Shown here in pieces: positions 52,695 through 61,148 of a DNA stretch of 64,000 nt. The stretch comes from Streptococcus mitis (GTDB lineage: Bacteria; Bacillota; Bacilli; Lactobacillales; Streptococcaceae), in assembly GCF_002860865.1 (NCBI RefSeq), contig NZ_PKIE01000005.1:1-64000 (forward strand). Reading direction: 5' to 3'. The notes under the pieces were generated by a model. That model had not been told where the DNA came from. It ran no database searches and was given only the letters and a program-made list of their open reading frames with translations. Within the stretch, counting starts at the first letter, position 1; the number at the start of each line of letters is the position of its first letter. Position numbers and translations under genes: made by a program.

Positions 52695-53485
52695 ATGTAT
52701 CAAGAGTTACTTAGAAAAATAGCAGAAGAAAAACCAAGTTATCATCAGGAGGAAATCCAGTATTTGCTTGATCATTTGGGAGATCCTTCTCCAGAAATTC
52801 GCGATGATCTTGTTTTTACAAGCTTTGCTAGAGGGATTCAGGAAGAGCTATTTACACAGGAACAATTTTATTTCATTGCTGAGGGGATTTCATCTGATGG
52901 AGGACTAGACAAAGAGATTGATAAGGTAGGCTTGTCAACACTTGAACGTTCTTTAGGGCGCTTATTTATGCAAATCTCTTGTCTGCGGATGCCAATCAGC
53001 AATCGATTTTTTATCAGGAATTAAATGCAGGAATTCGTAATGTCCTTTTAAATCAAGGTTTGTATTATCTTTCAAAAGAAAAGGATACAACGGGTTTTTC
53101 AAGTCAGTATGGTTGGGTTCATGCTTTTGCACATGGAGCCGATTTACTGACAGAGGTGGTTTGTCATCCAAACTTTCCTAAAAACAGAGTTCATGAAGTA
53201 TTTGAGATACTTGGCCAACTATTTAAAAGAGTTTCGATTCGCTTTACAGATGATGAGGATTGGAGTTTAGCCAGAGTGCTTTATGAACCGATTTTACAAG
53301 GGAAGTTGGAGCAAGAGCAAGTGACTTCTTGGATAAAAGCTGTTGACTTTCTGATAGAAGAAAGGGAAGATTTTTATAAATTTTCCAACTTTAAGTCCTG
53401 TCTGTTGGAAGTCTATGTCCAACTTGACCAGAGAAATAGTTTACAAGATGACTTGAAAGAAGCTATCCAATCTTTTCAATACTAA
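52695..53485 (+). pseudogene. DUF2785 gene broken by a frameshift
   Basis: Two frames make one protein. MYQELLRKIAEEKPSYHQEEIQYLL...ERSLGRLF runs from ATG 52695, then at about 52968-52970 the frame shifts by one missing base and continues as ANLLSADANQQSIFYQEL...AIQSFQY to 53485. The joined product would be about 263 residues and matches DUF2785 (YGWVHAFAHGADLLTEVVCHPNF). Function unknown. No slippery heptamer is obvious at the junction. Twelve bases after the HxlR gene. Confidence 0.8.
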
Positions 53486-53529
53486 GAAAAAGCGAGTCAG
53501 ATTTTCAAAAAACTTTCCAATCAATTTTC

Positions 53530-53558
53530 TTGAAACCCTTTCCCTCTTTTGATAGACT
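53530..53558 (+). promoter_or_regulatory. Aquaporin promoter
   Basis: TTGAAA, 17 bases, TAGACT; the ATG follows 33 bases later after AAAAAGGAGAAAG. Confidence 0.72.
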
Positions 53559-53590
53559 AGTATCTAGTTTTTGAAAAAAGGAGAAAGAAA

Positions 53591-54259
53591 ATGAAAAAAT
53601 TTGTTGCTGAATTAATCGGTACTTTCATGCTTGTGTTCGTTGGGACAGGAGCTGTTGTTTTTGGAAATGGTGTTGAAGGTCTTGGTCACCTAGGAATCGC
53701 CTTTGCCTTCGGTTTGGCAATCGTAGTTGCAGCCTACTCAATCGGAACTGTTTCAGGTGCTCACTTGAACCCAGCTGTTTCTATCGCTATGTTTGTTAAC
53801 AAACGTTTGTCATCTTCTGAGCTTGTAAACTACATCCTTGGACAAGTTGTTGGAGCTTTCATCGCTTCTGGCGCTGTCTTCTTCCTCTTGGCAAATTCAG
53901 GTATGTCAACTGCAAGTCTTGGTGAAAATGCCTTGGCAAACGGTGTAACTGTCTTTGGTGGTTTCTTGTTTGAAACAATCGCAACCTTCTTGTTTGTCTT
54001 GGTTATCATGACTGTAACATCAGCAAGCAAGGGCAATGGCGCGATCGCTGGTTTGGTAATTGGTTTGTCATTGATGGCTATGATCCTTGTTGGATTGAAT
54101 ATTACTGGACTTTCAGTTAACCCAGCTCGTAGCTTGGCACCAGCTGTCTTTGTAGGTGGTGCAGCCCTTCAACAAGTATGGATTTTCATCCTTGCCCCAA
54201 TCGTTGGTGGTGTTCTTGCAGCACTTGTTGCTAAAAACTGTCTTGGAACAGAAGAATAA
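53591..54259 (+). CDS. Aquaporin (MIP family)
   Basis: 222 residues, six membrane helices and the two NPA loops HLNPAVS and SVNPARS. The Arg after the second NPA and short loops point to the water-channel (AqpZ-like) rather than the glycerol-facilitator branch. Its synteny matches the pneumococcal aquaporin sometimes called AqpC, but I leave the symbol empty. Monocistronic with own promoter and terminator. Confidence 0.9.
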   Translation: MKKFVAELIGTFMLVFVGTGAVVFGNGVEGLGHLGIAFAFGLAIVVAAYSIGTVSGAHLNPAVSIAMFVNKRLSSSELVNYILGQVVGAFIASGAVFFLLANSGMSTASLGENALANGVTVFGGFLFETIATFLFVLVIMTVTSASKGNGAIAGLVIGLSLMAMILVGLNITGLSVNPARSLAPAVFVGGAALQQVWIFILAPIVGGVLAALVAKNCLGTEE

Positions 54260-54268
54260 TTGAAACTC

Positions 54269-54307
54269 AAAAAGCCTTGCTCCTCATCTTGAGGAACAGG
54301 GCTTTTT
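54269..54307 (+). terminator. Aquaporin terminator
   Basis: AAAAGCC / GGGCTTTTT outer arms with a TGCTCCTCA-like inner stem. Confidence 0.8.
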
Positions 54308-54312
54308 CGTAT

Positions 54313-54512
54313 GATACTCTTCTAAAATTTCTTCAAACCACGTCAGCTTCACCTTGCCGTAGGTATGGTTACTGACTTCGTCAGTTTCATCTACAACCTC
54401 AAAACCATGTTTTGAGCTGACTTCGTCAGTCTTGTCTATAACCTCAAAGCAGTGCTTTGAGCAACCTGCGGCTAGCTTCCTAGTTTGCTATTTGATTTTC
54501 ATTGAGTTTGAG
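54313..54512 (-). repeat. BOX element (A-B-B-C)
   Basis: GATACTCTTCTAAAATTTCTTC begins boxA; CTGACTTCGTCAGTTTCATC and CTGACTTCGTCAGTCTTGTC begin two boxB units (about 54373-54418 and 54419-54465), each with AACCTCAAA...TTTGAGC; boxC ends with GATTTTCATTGAGTTTGAG. This is the BOX repeat of pneumococcus and close relatives, here filling the gap between aquaporin and queF. Strand is nominal. Confidence 0.9.
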
Positions 54513-54513
54513 T

Positions 54514-55005
54514 TTAACGGTTGTCAATTTTCTCTGGATAAAGGTCGTGTTGGAAGAGGCGTTGTTCTGCCAAGCCTTCATACTTAGTTCCTGGCTTACC
54601 GTAGTTGTAGTAGGGGTCAATTGAGATGCCACCGCGAGGGGTGAATTTTCCCCAGACTTCTAAATAGCGAGGATCTAGCAAGTTGACCAAGTCTTTCCCG
54701 ATGGTGTTGATACAGTTTTCGTGGAAATCTCCGTGATTTCGGTAACTAAAGAGGTAGAGTTTGAGGGATTTTGACTCGACACAGAGCTTGTCAGGGATGT
54801 AGGAAATATAAATCGTCGCAAAGTCTGGTTGAGCAGTGATTGGGCAAAGTGAGGTAAATTCAGGGCAGTTAAATTTGATAAAATAGTCATTTTCCACATG
54901 ACGATTGTCAAAGGATTCGAGGACTTCTGGTTGATATTCGAAAATGTAGTTGGTTTCTTTGTTGCCTAGCAGGCTTAGGTTTTTCATTTCTTCTTGATGT
55001 GACAT
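54514..55005 (-). CDS. queF: NADPH-dependent 7-cyano-7-deazaguanine reductase
   Basis: 163 residues of the short (YkvM-type) QueF. Catalytic Cys in [15 protein letters not shown] and the QueF motif [22 protein letters not shown]. Reduces preQ0 to preQ1 for queuosine. Last gene of queCDEF, 18 bases after queE. Confidence 0.94.
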   Translation of the reverse strand: MSHQEEMKNLSLLGNKETNYIFEYQPEVLESFDNRHVENDYFIKFNCPEFTSLCPITAQPDFATIYISYIPDKLCVESKSLKLYLFSYRNHGDFHENCINTIGKDLVNLLDPRYLEVWGKFTPRGGISIDPYYNYGKPGTKYEGLAEQRLFQHDLYPEKIDNR

Positions 55006-55023
55006 GATTTTTTCTTTCTAATC

Positions 55024-55740
55024 TTAAACACCACGTTGATTATCGTAGAGGAGGGTATGGAGTTGAGGAAGGACGCGGACATTGCCCCAGCTATCGTCAG
55101 TAGCGATGCGTTCCCAAAGTTCTTTGAGTCGGTCTAGTTGGTCTTGGACAATATTACCTCTAGCCTTGGGCTCAGGGTTTCCAGCCGATAAGAAAAGGAC
55201 ATCTGGTTGGTAGCGCTCTTGAATCCCTTTGGCAAAGGCCAAATCAGCATCATCAAAGACAGGAATTTTAAAGGTGATCTTGTCTGGATCAAGTTGGGAA
55301 ACGATAAAGTCCAGGGTCTCAAAGTTGACTTCCATCTTGGATGAAGGAGGTTTGGGACTCAGGGTGACTTGGTCGATGTCTTTCAACCAATTTTGCCAGC
55401 GGGAGCCTTGGGTCTCAACAGCTAGAGTGACACCACGTTCCTTGAGTTTAGTGACGAGCTCAGCCATGTTGGCTGCTAGGATAGCAGGATTTCCCCCAGA
55501 CAGGGTGACATAGTCGTAGCTCCCCAATTTATCCAAGGCAGCAATGACCTCGTCAGCAGTCATACGAGTTGGCTTTTCAGAACCATCCCAAGTAAAGGCA
55601 GAATCGCACCAGTCGCAGTGGTAGTCGCAACCAGCAGTGCGGACAAACATGGTTTTCTGCCCGATTGCACGGCCTTCGCCTTGAAAGGTTGGGCCAAAAA
55701 TTTCTAGAACTGGTAGTTTGAGGACACGTTCCCTAGTCAT
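55024..55740 (-). CDS. queE: 7-carboxy-7-deazaguanine synthase (radical SAM)
   Basis: 238 residues. PVLEIFGPTFQGEGRAIGQKT, then the radical SAM cluster CDYHCDWC (C-x3-C-x2-C) and TLSGGNPAI. Converts 6-carboxy-tetrahydropterin to CDG. Overlaps queD by eight bases. Confidence 0.94.
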   Translation of the reverse strand: MTRERVLKLPVLEIFGPTFQGEGRAIGQKTMFVRTAGCDYHCDWCDSAFTWDGSEKPTRMTADEVIAALDKLGSYDYVTLSGGNPAILAANMAELVTKLKERGVTLAVETQGSRWQNWLKDIDQVTLSPKPPSSKMEVNFETLDFIVSQLDPDKITFKIPVFDDADLAFAKGIQERYQPDVLFLSAGNPEPKARGNIVQDQLDRLKELWERIATDDSWGNVRVLPQLHTLLYDNQRGV

Positions 55741-56176
55741 CTAACCACTCCCGTCTAAACTCCGCAAAGGCAGTCGGAGTCTCATAGAGGCGAACGTATT
55801 CCAAACGGAGACCACGTTCGTCTGGTAACTCTTGGTTCATGGTTTGGAAAATCCAGTAAACCATATTTTCAGCAGTCGTGTTCATATAAGGCAGAGTCTC
55901 ATTGAGATAACGATGGTCCAAGTGGGGCTCTAAGTAGTTCTTGTAGATCGCTTTGATGTCTCCGAAATCGTAGGTCATGCCACGTTCATCTAAAAATCCA
56001 CTGACAGCAATCTGCAGATGATAGGTGTGGCCGTGCAGGGACTTACATTTTCCCTCATAGTGAAAGAGGTGGTGGGCAGCATCGAAGGTAAATTCTTTTG
56101 ATACCAAGGTTCTGTGAGGATTGTAGACCAGAGACTCTCCAGTCTCCTGTTTGATTTCTTTGGGTGCAAAAAACAT
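55733..56176 (-). CDS. queD: 6-carboxy-5,6,7,8-tetrahydropterin synthase
   Basis: 147 residues. Zinc ligands and core: FTFDAAHHLFHYEGKCKSLHGHTYHL, DFGDIKAIYKNYLEPHLDHRYLN, and the C-terminal RLYETPTAFAEF. Makes the pterin precursor of queuosine from dihydroneopterin triphosphate. Start at 56176 ([10 protein letters not shown]); the extra upstream frame lies inside queC and carries no ribosome site. Confidence 0.92.
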   Translation of the reverse strand: MFFAPKEIKQETGESLVYNPHRTLVSKEFTFDAAHHLFHYEGKCKSLHGHTYHLQIAVSGFLDERGMTYDFGDIKAIYKNYLEPHLDHRYLNETLPYMNTTAENMVYWIFQTMNQELPDERGLRLEYVRLYETPTAFAEFRREWLDD

Positions 56177-56829
56177 TAGGCCTCTCCTTTCTGTGAGAGA
56201 TAAACATCTAAACCATGTTGACGTAGGTGGCAGGCTGGGCAATCTCCACAGCCGCTCCCGATAATTCCGTTGTAGCAGGTTAAGGTCTTTTCACGAACAT
56301 AGTCAAAAGCACCGAGTTGGTCGGCTAATTCCCAAGTTTCAGCCTTGTCCAGCCACATGAGAGGTGTTTGGATAACAAAGTCGTAATCCATGGCAAGATT
56401 GAGGGTAACATTAAGGGATTTGACAAAGACATCTCGACAATCGGGGTAGCCTGAGAAGTCTGTCTCGCAGACACCTGTCACGATATCTTTAATACCTCGT
56501 TGCTTAGCAAGAACTGCCGCAAAGGATAGAAAGAGGTGGTTGCGACCGTCAACAAAGGTATTGGGAACCTCTCCCTCTTTTTGCTCGATCTCCATATCAG
56601 AGGTCAGGGCATTTTCAGTTATTTGTCCCAGCAGAGACATATCTAGGATATGATGACGAATCCCCTGTTCCTTAGCGATTTCTCTAGCAACTTGAATTTC
56701 GAGATGATGGCGTTGGCCGTAGGCAAAGGTAACGGCTTCGACCGTTTCATAGTGTTCTTTAGCCCAAAAGAGGCAGGTTGTAGAATCTTGACCGCCACTA
56801 AAGACGACCAAGGCTGATTGACGTTTCAT
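56176..56829 (-). CDS. queC: 7-cyano-7-deazaguanine synthase
   Basis: 217 residues. PP-loop SGGQDSTTC at the N-terminus, [17 protein letters not shown] in the middle, and the zinc-binding C-terminus [22 protein letters not shown]-dependent formation of preQ0 from CDG. First gene of the operon, start at ATG 56829 (AGGAG upstream), behind the preQ1 riboswitch and terminator. Confidence 0.93.
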   Translation of the reverse strand: MKRQSALVVFSGGQDSTTCLFWAKEHYETVEAVTFAYGQRHHLEIQVAREIAKEQGIRHHILDMSLLGQITENALTSDMEIEQKEGEVPNTFVDGRNHLFLSFAAVLAKQRGIKDIVTGVCETDFSGYPDCRDVFVKSLNVTLNLAMDYDFVIQTPLMWLDKAETWELADQLGAFDYVREKTLTCYNGIIGSGCGDCPACHLRQHGLDVYLSQKGEA

Positions 56830-56865
56830 AGTACTCCTTCCAAAATGGGAAATGTTTAGAGCACG

Positions 56866-56888
56866 CAAAAAGCTCCCATGAGGGAGCT
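56866..56888 (-). terminator. Riboswitch terminator ahead of queC
   Basis: AGCTCCC-TCAT-GGGAGCT hairpin followed on the minus strand by TTTT, 37 bases before the queC start and about 15 bases after the preQ1 aptamer. Confidence 0.85.
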
Positions 56889-56903
56889 AAAAAATACCAA
56901 ATC

Positions 56904-56940
56904 GAGGTTTTTTTTAGCGATGGCGTGTCCCAAACATCGT
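56904..56940 (-). promoter_or_regulatory. Class I preQ1 riboswitch
   Basis: Minus strand: P1 CGATG/CATCG (5 bp), a 12-base loop TTTGGGACACGC, and an A-rich tail CTAAAAAAAACC whose CC can pair with the loop GGG to form the pseudoknot P2. This is the size and layout of the class I aptamer (compare the B. subtilis queC leader: 5-bp P1, 12-base loop, A-rich tail). Terminator follows, so preQ1 would shut off queCDEF. Confidence 0.8.
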
Positions 56941-56991
56941 AATATTCTACCTATAGTCTAGCATATTTTTTGAAAAATGGCAAAGGGCAAG

Positions 56992-57022
56992 AAAAAAGAG
57001 ACCAAAGCAAGTACTTGGTCTC
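56992..57022 (-). terminator. Terminator after trxA
   Basis: GAGACCAA/TTGGTCTC hairpin with a T-run on the minus strand, immediately beyond the trxA stop. Confidence 0.85.
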
Positions 57023-57030
57023 TCGTGTGA

Positions 57031-57345
57031 TTAGCTCAATTCAGCAACGATGGCCTTGATTTGTTCTGCTGTGTGAACACCAGCAACTTGTTTCACCACT
57101 TGGCCGTCTTTTTTGAAGAGAAGGGTTGGGATAGACATGATTCCAAAAGCACGAGCTGTGTTTGGATTTTCATCAACGTCCATTTTAACGATTTTCAAAA
57201 CATCTTCTGAAAGTTCTTCAGACAATTTATCCAAGATTGGACCTTGCATACGACATGGACCACACCAAGTTGCCCAGAAGTCTACCAAGACCAAACCGTC
57301 TTTTGTTTCTTGTTCGAATGTTGCATCTGTAATTGCTTTTGCCAT
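57031..57345 (-). CDS. trxA: Thioredoxin
   Basis: 104 residues. Active-site FWATWCGPCRMQGP (about residues 25-38) and cis-Pro SIPTLLFKKDGQ. General disulfide reductant. 15 bases after the DUF4649 gene with an AAAGGAG site, probably in the same transcript and hence under the promoter and MarR-type box at 57614-57663. Confidence 0.95.
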   Translation of the reverse strand: MAKAITDATFEQETKDGLVLVDFWATWCGPCRMQGPILDKLSEELSEDVLKIVKMDVDENPNTARAFGIMSIPTLLFKKDGQVVKQVAGVHTAEQIKAIVAELS

Positions 57346-57360
57346 TGTATTTCTCCTTTT

Positions 57361-57582
57361 TTAGTTATATTGGCTTAAATCTTGCTTCATGAGATAGAAG
57401 AAGACATCTCCATAAGTCCCATGATAGTCCAAATCATGACCGTTGTAGGTTAATTTTTGGACAGGGTAGTAGTCTGCGACGCCGATAAGGCAAGCTTGTT
57501 GCGAACGATCAAAGTCGTCATAAGATTCGAAAGTTACAGTTCTTTCGTTCTTGCTGGCATCTAGATAGGTAATTTCAATCAT
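57361..57582 (-). CDS. DUF4649 family protein
   Basis: 73 residues (MIEITYLDASKNERTVTFESYDDFDRSQQ...). Small, soluble, typical of the streptococcal DUF4649 family; function unknown. Start at 57582; the in-frame upstream part covers the promoter. Heads the unit with trxA. Confidence 0.75.
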   Translation of the reverse strand: MIEITYLDASKNERTVTFESYDDFDRSQQACLIGVADYYPVQKLTYNGHDLDYHGTYGDVFFYLMKQDLSQYN

Positions 57583-57613
57583 TTTAAAAACTCCTTTGTT
57601 TAATGATGACTTT

Positions 57614-57642
57614 ATTTTACTCCTTGTAAAAGAGAATGTCAA
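57614..57642 (-). promoter_or_regulatory. Promoter of DUF4649-trxA
   Basis: Minus strand TTGACA, 17 bases, TAAAAT. Confidence 0.82.
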
Positions 57643-57651
57643 GAAAAATGA

Positions 57652-57663
57652 TTGCGCACGCAA
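57652..57663. promoter_or_regulatory. MarR-type box upstream of the DUF4649-trxA promoter
   Basis: TTGCGCACGCAA inverted repeat (outer TTGCG/CGCAA), nine bases upstream of the -35. Pairs with TTGCGCATGCAA at 58136. Confidence 0.6.
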
Positions 57664-57681
57664 CTTTTTTAAAAAATCATC

Positions 57682-58062
57682 TTAAATCAAGAAATCCAAA
57701 CCAGTTTCCAAGCTTTCTTCGACAGCCTTTTGTAGAGTGGCCAGTGTCTTTTGCCCATCACTTGTCAGGCAGATAAAGCTAGAGCGTCTATCTTGATCAC
57801 AACACCTGCGACTAAGTAGACCGCAATTTTTGGCTTCCAAGCGAGCCACCATCCGAGAAACAGCGCTCGGGCTCAGATGAAGTTTATCTGGCAGGTCAAT
57901 CTGGCGTAGAGATTTTTCTTGAGCCAAGTCCAGATAGTAGAGCAGGTAGAACTCTTTCAAGGTCAGACTTTGCTCGCTCTGCTGGGCAATAGTCTCTTCC
58001 AAGAGACTTTCAATTTCTTTCTGACGCCGATTGAAGTCAAACCATTTTTCCAAATAGGTCAT
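57682..58062 (-). CDS. MarR-family regulator
   Basis: 126-residue winged helix. Recognition region DLAQEKSLRQIDLPDKLHLSPSAVSRMVARLEAKNCGLLSRRCCDQDRRSSFICLTSDGQ. The CC pair in the wing and another Cys nearby could give redox sensing; that is inference. Start at 58062 (MTYLEKWFD, GGAGATAC upstream). TTGCGC-GCAA boxes lie over its own promoter and before the trxA unit. Confidence 0.85.
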   Translation of the reverse strand: MTYLEKWFDFNRRQKEIESLLEETIAQQSEQSLTLKEFYLLYYLDLAQEKSLRQIDLPDKLHLSPSAVSRMVARLEAKNCGLLSRRCCDQDRRSSFICLTSDGQKTLATLQKAVEESLETGLDFLI

Positions 58063-58118
58063 AGTATCTCCTTTCTTTTTAGAGTTGTAAATAGAAGAAA
58101 GTCCATTCACGGACAGTC

Positions 58119-58147
58119 TCTGTATCACAAGATGATTGCGCATGCAA
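58119..58147 (-). promoter_or_regulatory. marR promoter with overlapping TTGCGCATGCAA operator
   Basis: Minus strand TTGCAT, 17 bases, TACAGA; the perfect palindrome TTGCGCATGCAA (58136-58147) covers the -35, giving autorepression geometry. Confidence 0.68.
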
Positions 58148-58282
58148 TAATTATACTACTTTTCAAAAGAGCTGGCAAGAAGGACGCAGGCATCTTTTAT
58201 CCTAAATTACGCTGTTTTCACTAGTCTTTAATTGTCTGTATCCCCTTTCCTCTCTAATTTTTAATGACTCTTGTGTATTTCC

Positions 58283-58310
58283 TTGAAATTTTCTGAAAAA
58301 AGAGTAAACT
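58283..58310 (+). promoter_or_regulatory. lrgAB promoter
   Basis: TTGAAA, 16 bases, TAAACT, 33 bases before ATG 58344. Confidence 0.55.
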
Positions 58311-58343
58311 GGTATGCAAGAAGTCTATTTCGTGGAGTTTAGG

Positions 58344-58718
58344 ATGAAATTATATGTTCAATTAATGATTCTCTTTGTGATTTCTCTAATCGGAGAGGGA
58401 ATTTCCAGTTTCTTTCATTTGCCTATCCCAGGCAGTATTATCGGCTTGATTATTCTCTTTCTAGCCCTACAATTCAAGTGGTTGAGAACCAGGCATGTTA
58501 ACATGGTGGGGAATTTCTTGCTGGCCAATATGACCATTCTCTTTTTGCCGCCAGCAGTGGGAATCATGGAGAAGTTTGATGTGATTGCTCCCTATCTCTT
58601 GCCAATTGTCTTGATTGTCTTTTTTGCAGCAGTCATCAATATTATCCTCATAGCCTTGGTAGTTCAGTTCATCAAGAGACGGTTTGAGGGAGATTATGAG
58701 AAAGGAGATGCCAAATGA
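58344..58718 (+). CDS. lrgA: LrgA/CidA-family holin-like protein
   Basis: 124 residues, four membrane helices. Signature HLPIPGSIIGLIILFLAL and FLPPAVGIMEKFDVI. LrgA/CidA proteins are holin-like and affect autolysis and, in streptococci, pyruvate uptake. Start at 58344 (GGAGTTTAGG upstream). Overlaps lrgB by four bases (ATGA). Confidence 0.88.
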   Translation: MKLYVQLMILFVISLIGEGISSFFHLPIPGSIIGLIILFLALQFKWLRTRHVNMVGNFLLANMTILFLPPAVGIMEKFDVIAPYLLPIVLIVFFAAVINIILIALVVQFIKRRFEGDYEKGDAK

Positions 58719-59410
58719 GTGAATTTGTTTCCAATCCCCTATTTGGGCTGGCCCTGTCTATCTTAGCCTATCTAGTGGGAATGCTGATTTACAGACGTTT
58801 TCCCCATCCATTGACAACGCCCTTGCTTTTGTCAGCTGTTTTCATTATCATCTTTCTAAAGGTGACGGGTATTTCTTACCAAGATTACTACCAAGGTGGG
58901 GTTTATCTGAACAACTTGATTGTCCCATCGACCGTGGCTCTAGGGATTCCGCTTTATAAGAGCTTTCACCTGATGAAGCACCATGCTCGGAGTATTCTTT
59001 TTGGAAGTCTGTTAGCGGTAGTTGTCAATACCTCTTTCACAGCCCTTGTAGCTAAGATTTTTGGAATGGACTTTTTCCTAGCCATTTCACTCTTTCCTAA
59101 GTCAGTGACAACCGCCATGGCGGTGGGAATCACAGAAAAATTGCAAGGTTTGACGACTGTGACCTTGGTGGTTGTAGTGGCGACTGGGATTTTAACCAGT
59201 GTCATCGGCCCAACACTTTTGAAGTGGTTGAAAATAGATGATCCAGTAGCTGTTGGTCTTTCTCTTGGAGGAACAGGCCACGCAGTTGGAACGGGAACAG
59301 CCTTCCGATACGGCTCTGTAGCAGGAGCTATGGGTGGTTTGGCTATCGGTGTTACCGGTATTCTCTATGTCTTTGTCAGCCCTATTGTAGCCAGTTTGAT
59401 ATTGAGTTAA
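58715..59410 (+). CDS. lrgB: LrgB/CidB-family membrane protein
   Basis: 231 residues, about seven membrane helices. Conserved PSTVALGIPLYKSFHLMK, ISLFPKSVTTAMAVGITEKLQG and GGTGHAVGTGTAFRYGSVAGAMGGLAIG. Partner of LrgA. Confidence 0.9.
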   Translation: MSEFVSNPLFGLALSILAYLVGMLIYRRFPHPLTTPLLLSAVFIIIFLKVTGISYQDYYQGGVYLNNLIVPSTVALGIPLYKSFHLMKHHARSILFGSLLAVVVNTSFTALVAKIFGMDFFLAISLFPKSVTTAMAVGITEKLQGLTTVTLVVVVATGILTSVIGPTLLKWLKIDDPVAVGLSLGGTGHAVGTGTAFRYGSVAGAMGGLAIGVTGILYVFVSPIVASLILS

Positions 59411-59440
59411 AAAGCAAGGAATTTGGGTTCCTTGCTTTTT
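59409..59440. terminator. Bidirectional terminator between lrgB and the ABC gene
   Basis: AAAAAGCAAGGAA-6-TTCCTTGCTTTTT, perfect 13-base arms. Confidence 0.9.
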
Positions 59441-59461
59441 AAAATCGTATGTTATAGAATA

Positions 59462-61009
59462 CTACTTTTCTTTGTTTAAGTGAATGACTTGGTCGTAGTG
59501 TTTTAAGTCTTCTTCTGTGTAGTGGTGAATGACTTCTATGACTGTCTGTGGTAGGGAGAAGAGCAAGTCGCTAATTTTTCTGCTATTTTCCGAGTCAAGA
59601 TTGGCCTTAATCTCATCTGCTAAGATGAGTTGGCTATCATGGTAGAGGGCGCGAGCGATTTCGAGGCGTTGTTTCTCGCCACCAGACAGACTATCATTGC
59701 TGAGTGTTCGATTTTTCAAATGTTCTAATCCTGTTTTTTTGAGGATGTAAGTTAAGTGTTCCTCCTTTTTATCCAGTCCTAGAAGGATATTGTCTTCCAG
59801 AGATAGCGTGTCAAAGTAATGGCTATCTTGGAGGATATAGGAACTAAAGCTTGTGATTTCTTGACGTGACAGGTTTTGACCAGCAAAGCTAATCTGTCCA
59901 CTTGTTGGTGTCTCTTCTCCATGAATGATATTGAGCAGGGTTGTCTTACCAGAGCCACTTTCCCCGATAATGGCAATTTTTTCTCCTTGCTTGATGTGCA
60001 TGGAAATCGGAGACAAGAGGATATTCCCATCTTTTTCTAGGGAGATGCTCTTAAGCTGGATAGGGAAAATGTTTTCTATGCTTCTAGGCGAGATGAAGTC
60101 AGACTGGCCTAAAAGTTTTTGGTATTTATTGAGAAGAGTTCGATTCGCTTTTCGGGTGTTGGTAAAGTAAGCCAACTCTTGGAATTGATAGCCGATATTA
60201 TGAGAAACCAGATAGATGGCCACAAAACTCGCCGCATCTAAATAATTATAGTAGGTCATAAAGCCACCGATGACGATTGGTGTGACAGAACAAAAGGCAT
60301 CGATGCTATTGATAAAAAGACTGTTTAAAGTTCGTTGTTTTTCATAGTTGATTTCGGTATCTAGACTGGTTTGTAATTGCTTTTGGTAGCGAGCAAAAAA
60401 GTAGTCTTGCCCTTGATAATGGCGAATTTGTTGGCTACCGCCAATAAAATTTGTCAAGCTTGCTAAGTAGCTCTGGTTAACAGTGGACCGCTTTTCAGAA
60501 AGTGAGTCCAAACGCTTTGATCCGATAGCACTGCAGAGTACAGGAAAGGAGTAGAAGAGGATGAAAATCAAACCCAGGTAAAAATTGGTCCACAGGGCAT
60601 AGAGAATGGACACAGTGGTAAAACCCAGAGAAGAAATGATGATAACCGTTGGTTCGATATAGCTTTCTTCTAGTTGTTTGACGTCGTTTTCTAGGTCAGA
60701 CAAAATATCCTTTTCATCAATCTCATAACTGTTTAAAAATCGCTTGAAAATAGCACTCTTGATTCCATATTTGAAATCAGTAATCAAACGGGCGTAGTGA
60801 TAGCGTTTTCCAGCCAAACCTAGTAAGAGGATGAGATTACCAAGGATTCCTAAAATCAAAACTTTCCAAAGAAGACCTAGTTCTTGATTGGTAAAACTGG
60901 CAACAATATTCTGAACAAGGGCTGGCGTGATAATTGCTTCCAGCCAAGTAATGGCAATAGAAAAGAAGTAAAGTACAAGGTGCTTCTTGGTAACAAATCT
61001 TCTCAGCAT
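59462..61009 (-). CDS. ABC exporter half-transporter (TMD-NBD)
   Basis: 515 residues: six helices, then ATPase domain with GESGSGKTT, Q-loop YILQDSHYF, signature LSGGEKQRLEIAR and Walker B LILADEIKANLD (catalytic Glu present, usual Leu before Asp replaced by Ala). Single-gene exporter of the peptide/lantibiotic or multidrug class; substrate unknown. Ends opposite lrgB. Confidence 0.86.
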   Translation of the reverse strand: MLRRFVTKKHLVLYFFSIAITWLEAIITPALVQNIVASFTNQELGLLWKVLILGILGNLILLLGLAGKRYHYARLITDFKYGIKSAIFKRFLNSYEIDEKDILSDLENDVKQLEESYIEPTVIIISSLGFTTVSILYALWTNFYLGLIFILFYSFPVLCSAIGSKRLDSLSEKRSTVNQSYLASLTNFIGGSQQIRHYQGQDYFFARYQKQLQTSLDTEINYEKQRTLNSLFINSIDAFCSVTPIVIGGFMTYYNYLDAASFVAIYLVSHNIGYQFQELAYFTNTRKANRTLLNKYQKLLGQSDFISPRSIENIFPIQLKSISLEKDGNILLSPISMHIKQGEKIAIIGESGSGKTTLLNIIHGEETPTSGQISFAGQNLSRQEITSFSSYILQDSHYFDTLSLEDNILLGLDKKEEHLTYILKKTGLEHLKNRTLSNDSLSGGEKQRLEIARALYHDSQLILADEIKANLDSENSRKISDLLFSLPQTVIEVIHHYTEEDLKHYDQVIHLNKEK

Positions 61010-61110
61010 AAAGAGTTGCCCTCCTTATCGATATACATGTAATTAGTTTTAAAGTCATTATACTCCTTTTTATTAAATACTTCATATAAAAATGTAAGTC
61101 CTGAGAACGA

Positions 61111-61143
61111 AAAAAGCCTAGCGAGTGATTTCCGCTAGACTTT
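61111..61143 (-). terminator. Terminator after the ABC permease gene
   Basis: CTAGCG/CGCTAG stem with A-run on its left (T-run on the minus strand), just past the stop at 61149. Confidence 0.75.
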
Positions 61144-61148
61144 AAAAC

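Noticed and set aside
56904..56940. Class II preQ1 riboswitch before queC
   Set aside because: The class II element is longer and has a different conserved sequence; the 5-bp stem, 12-base loop and A-rich tail fit class I.
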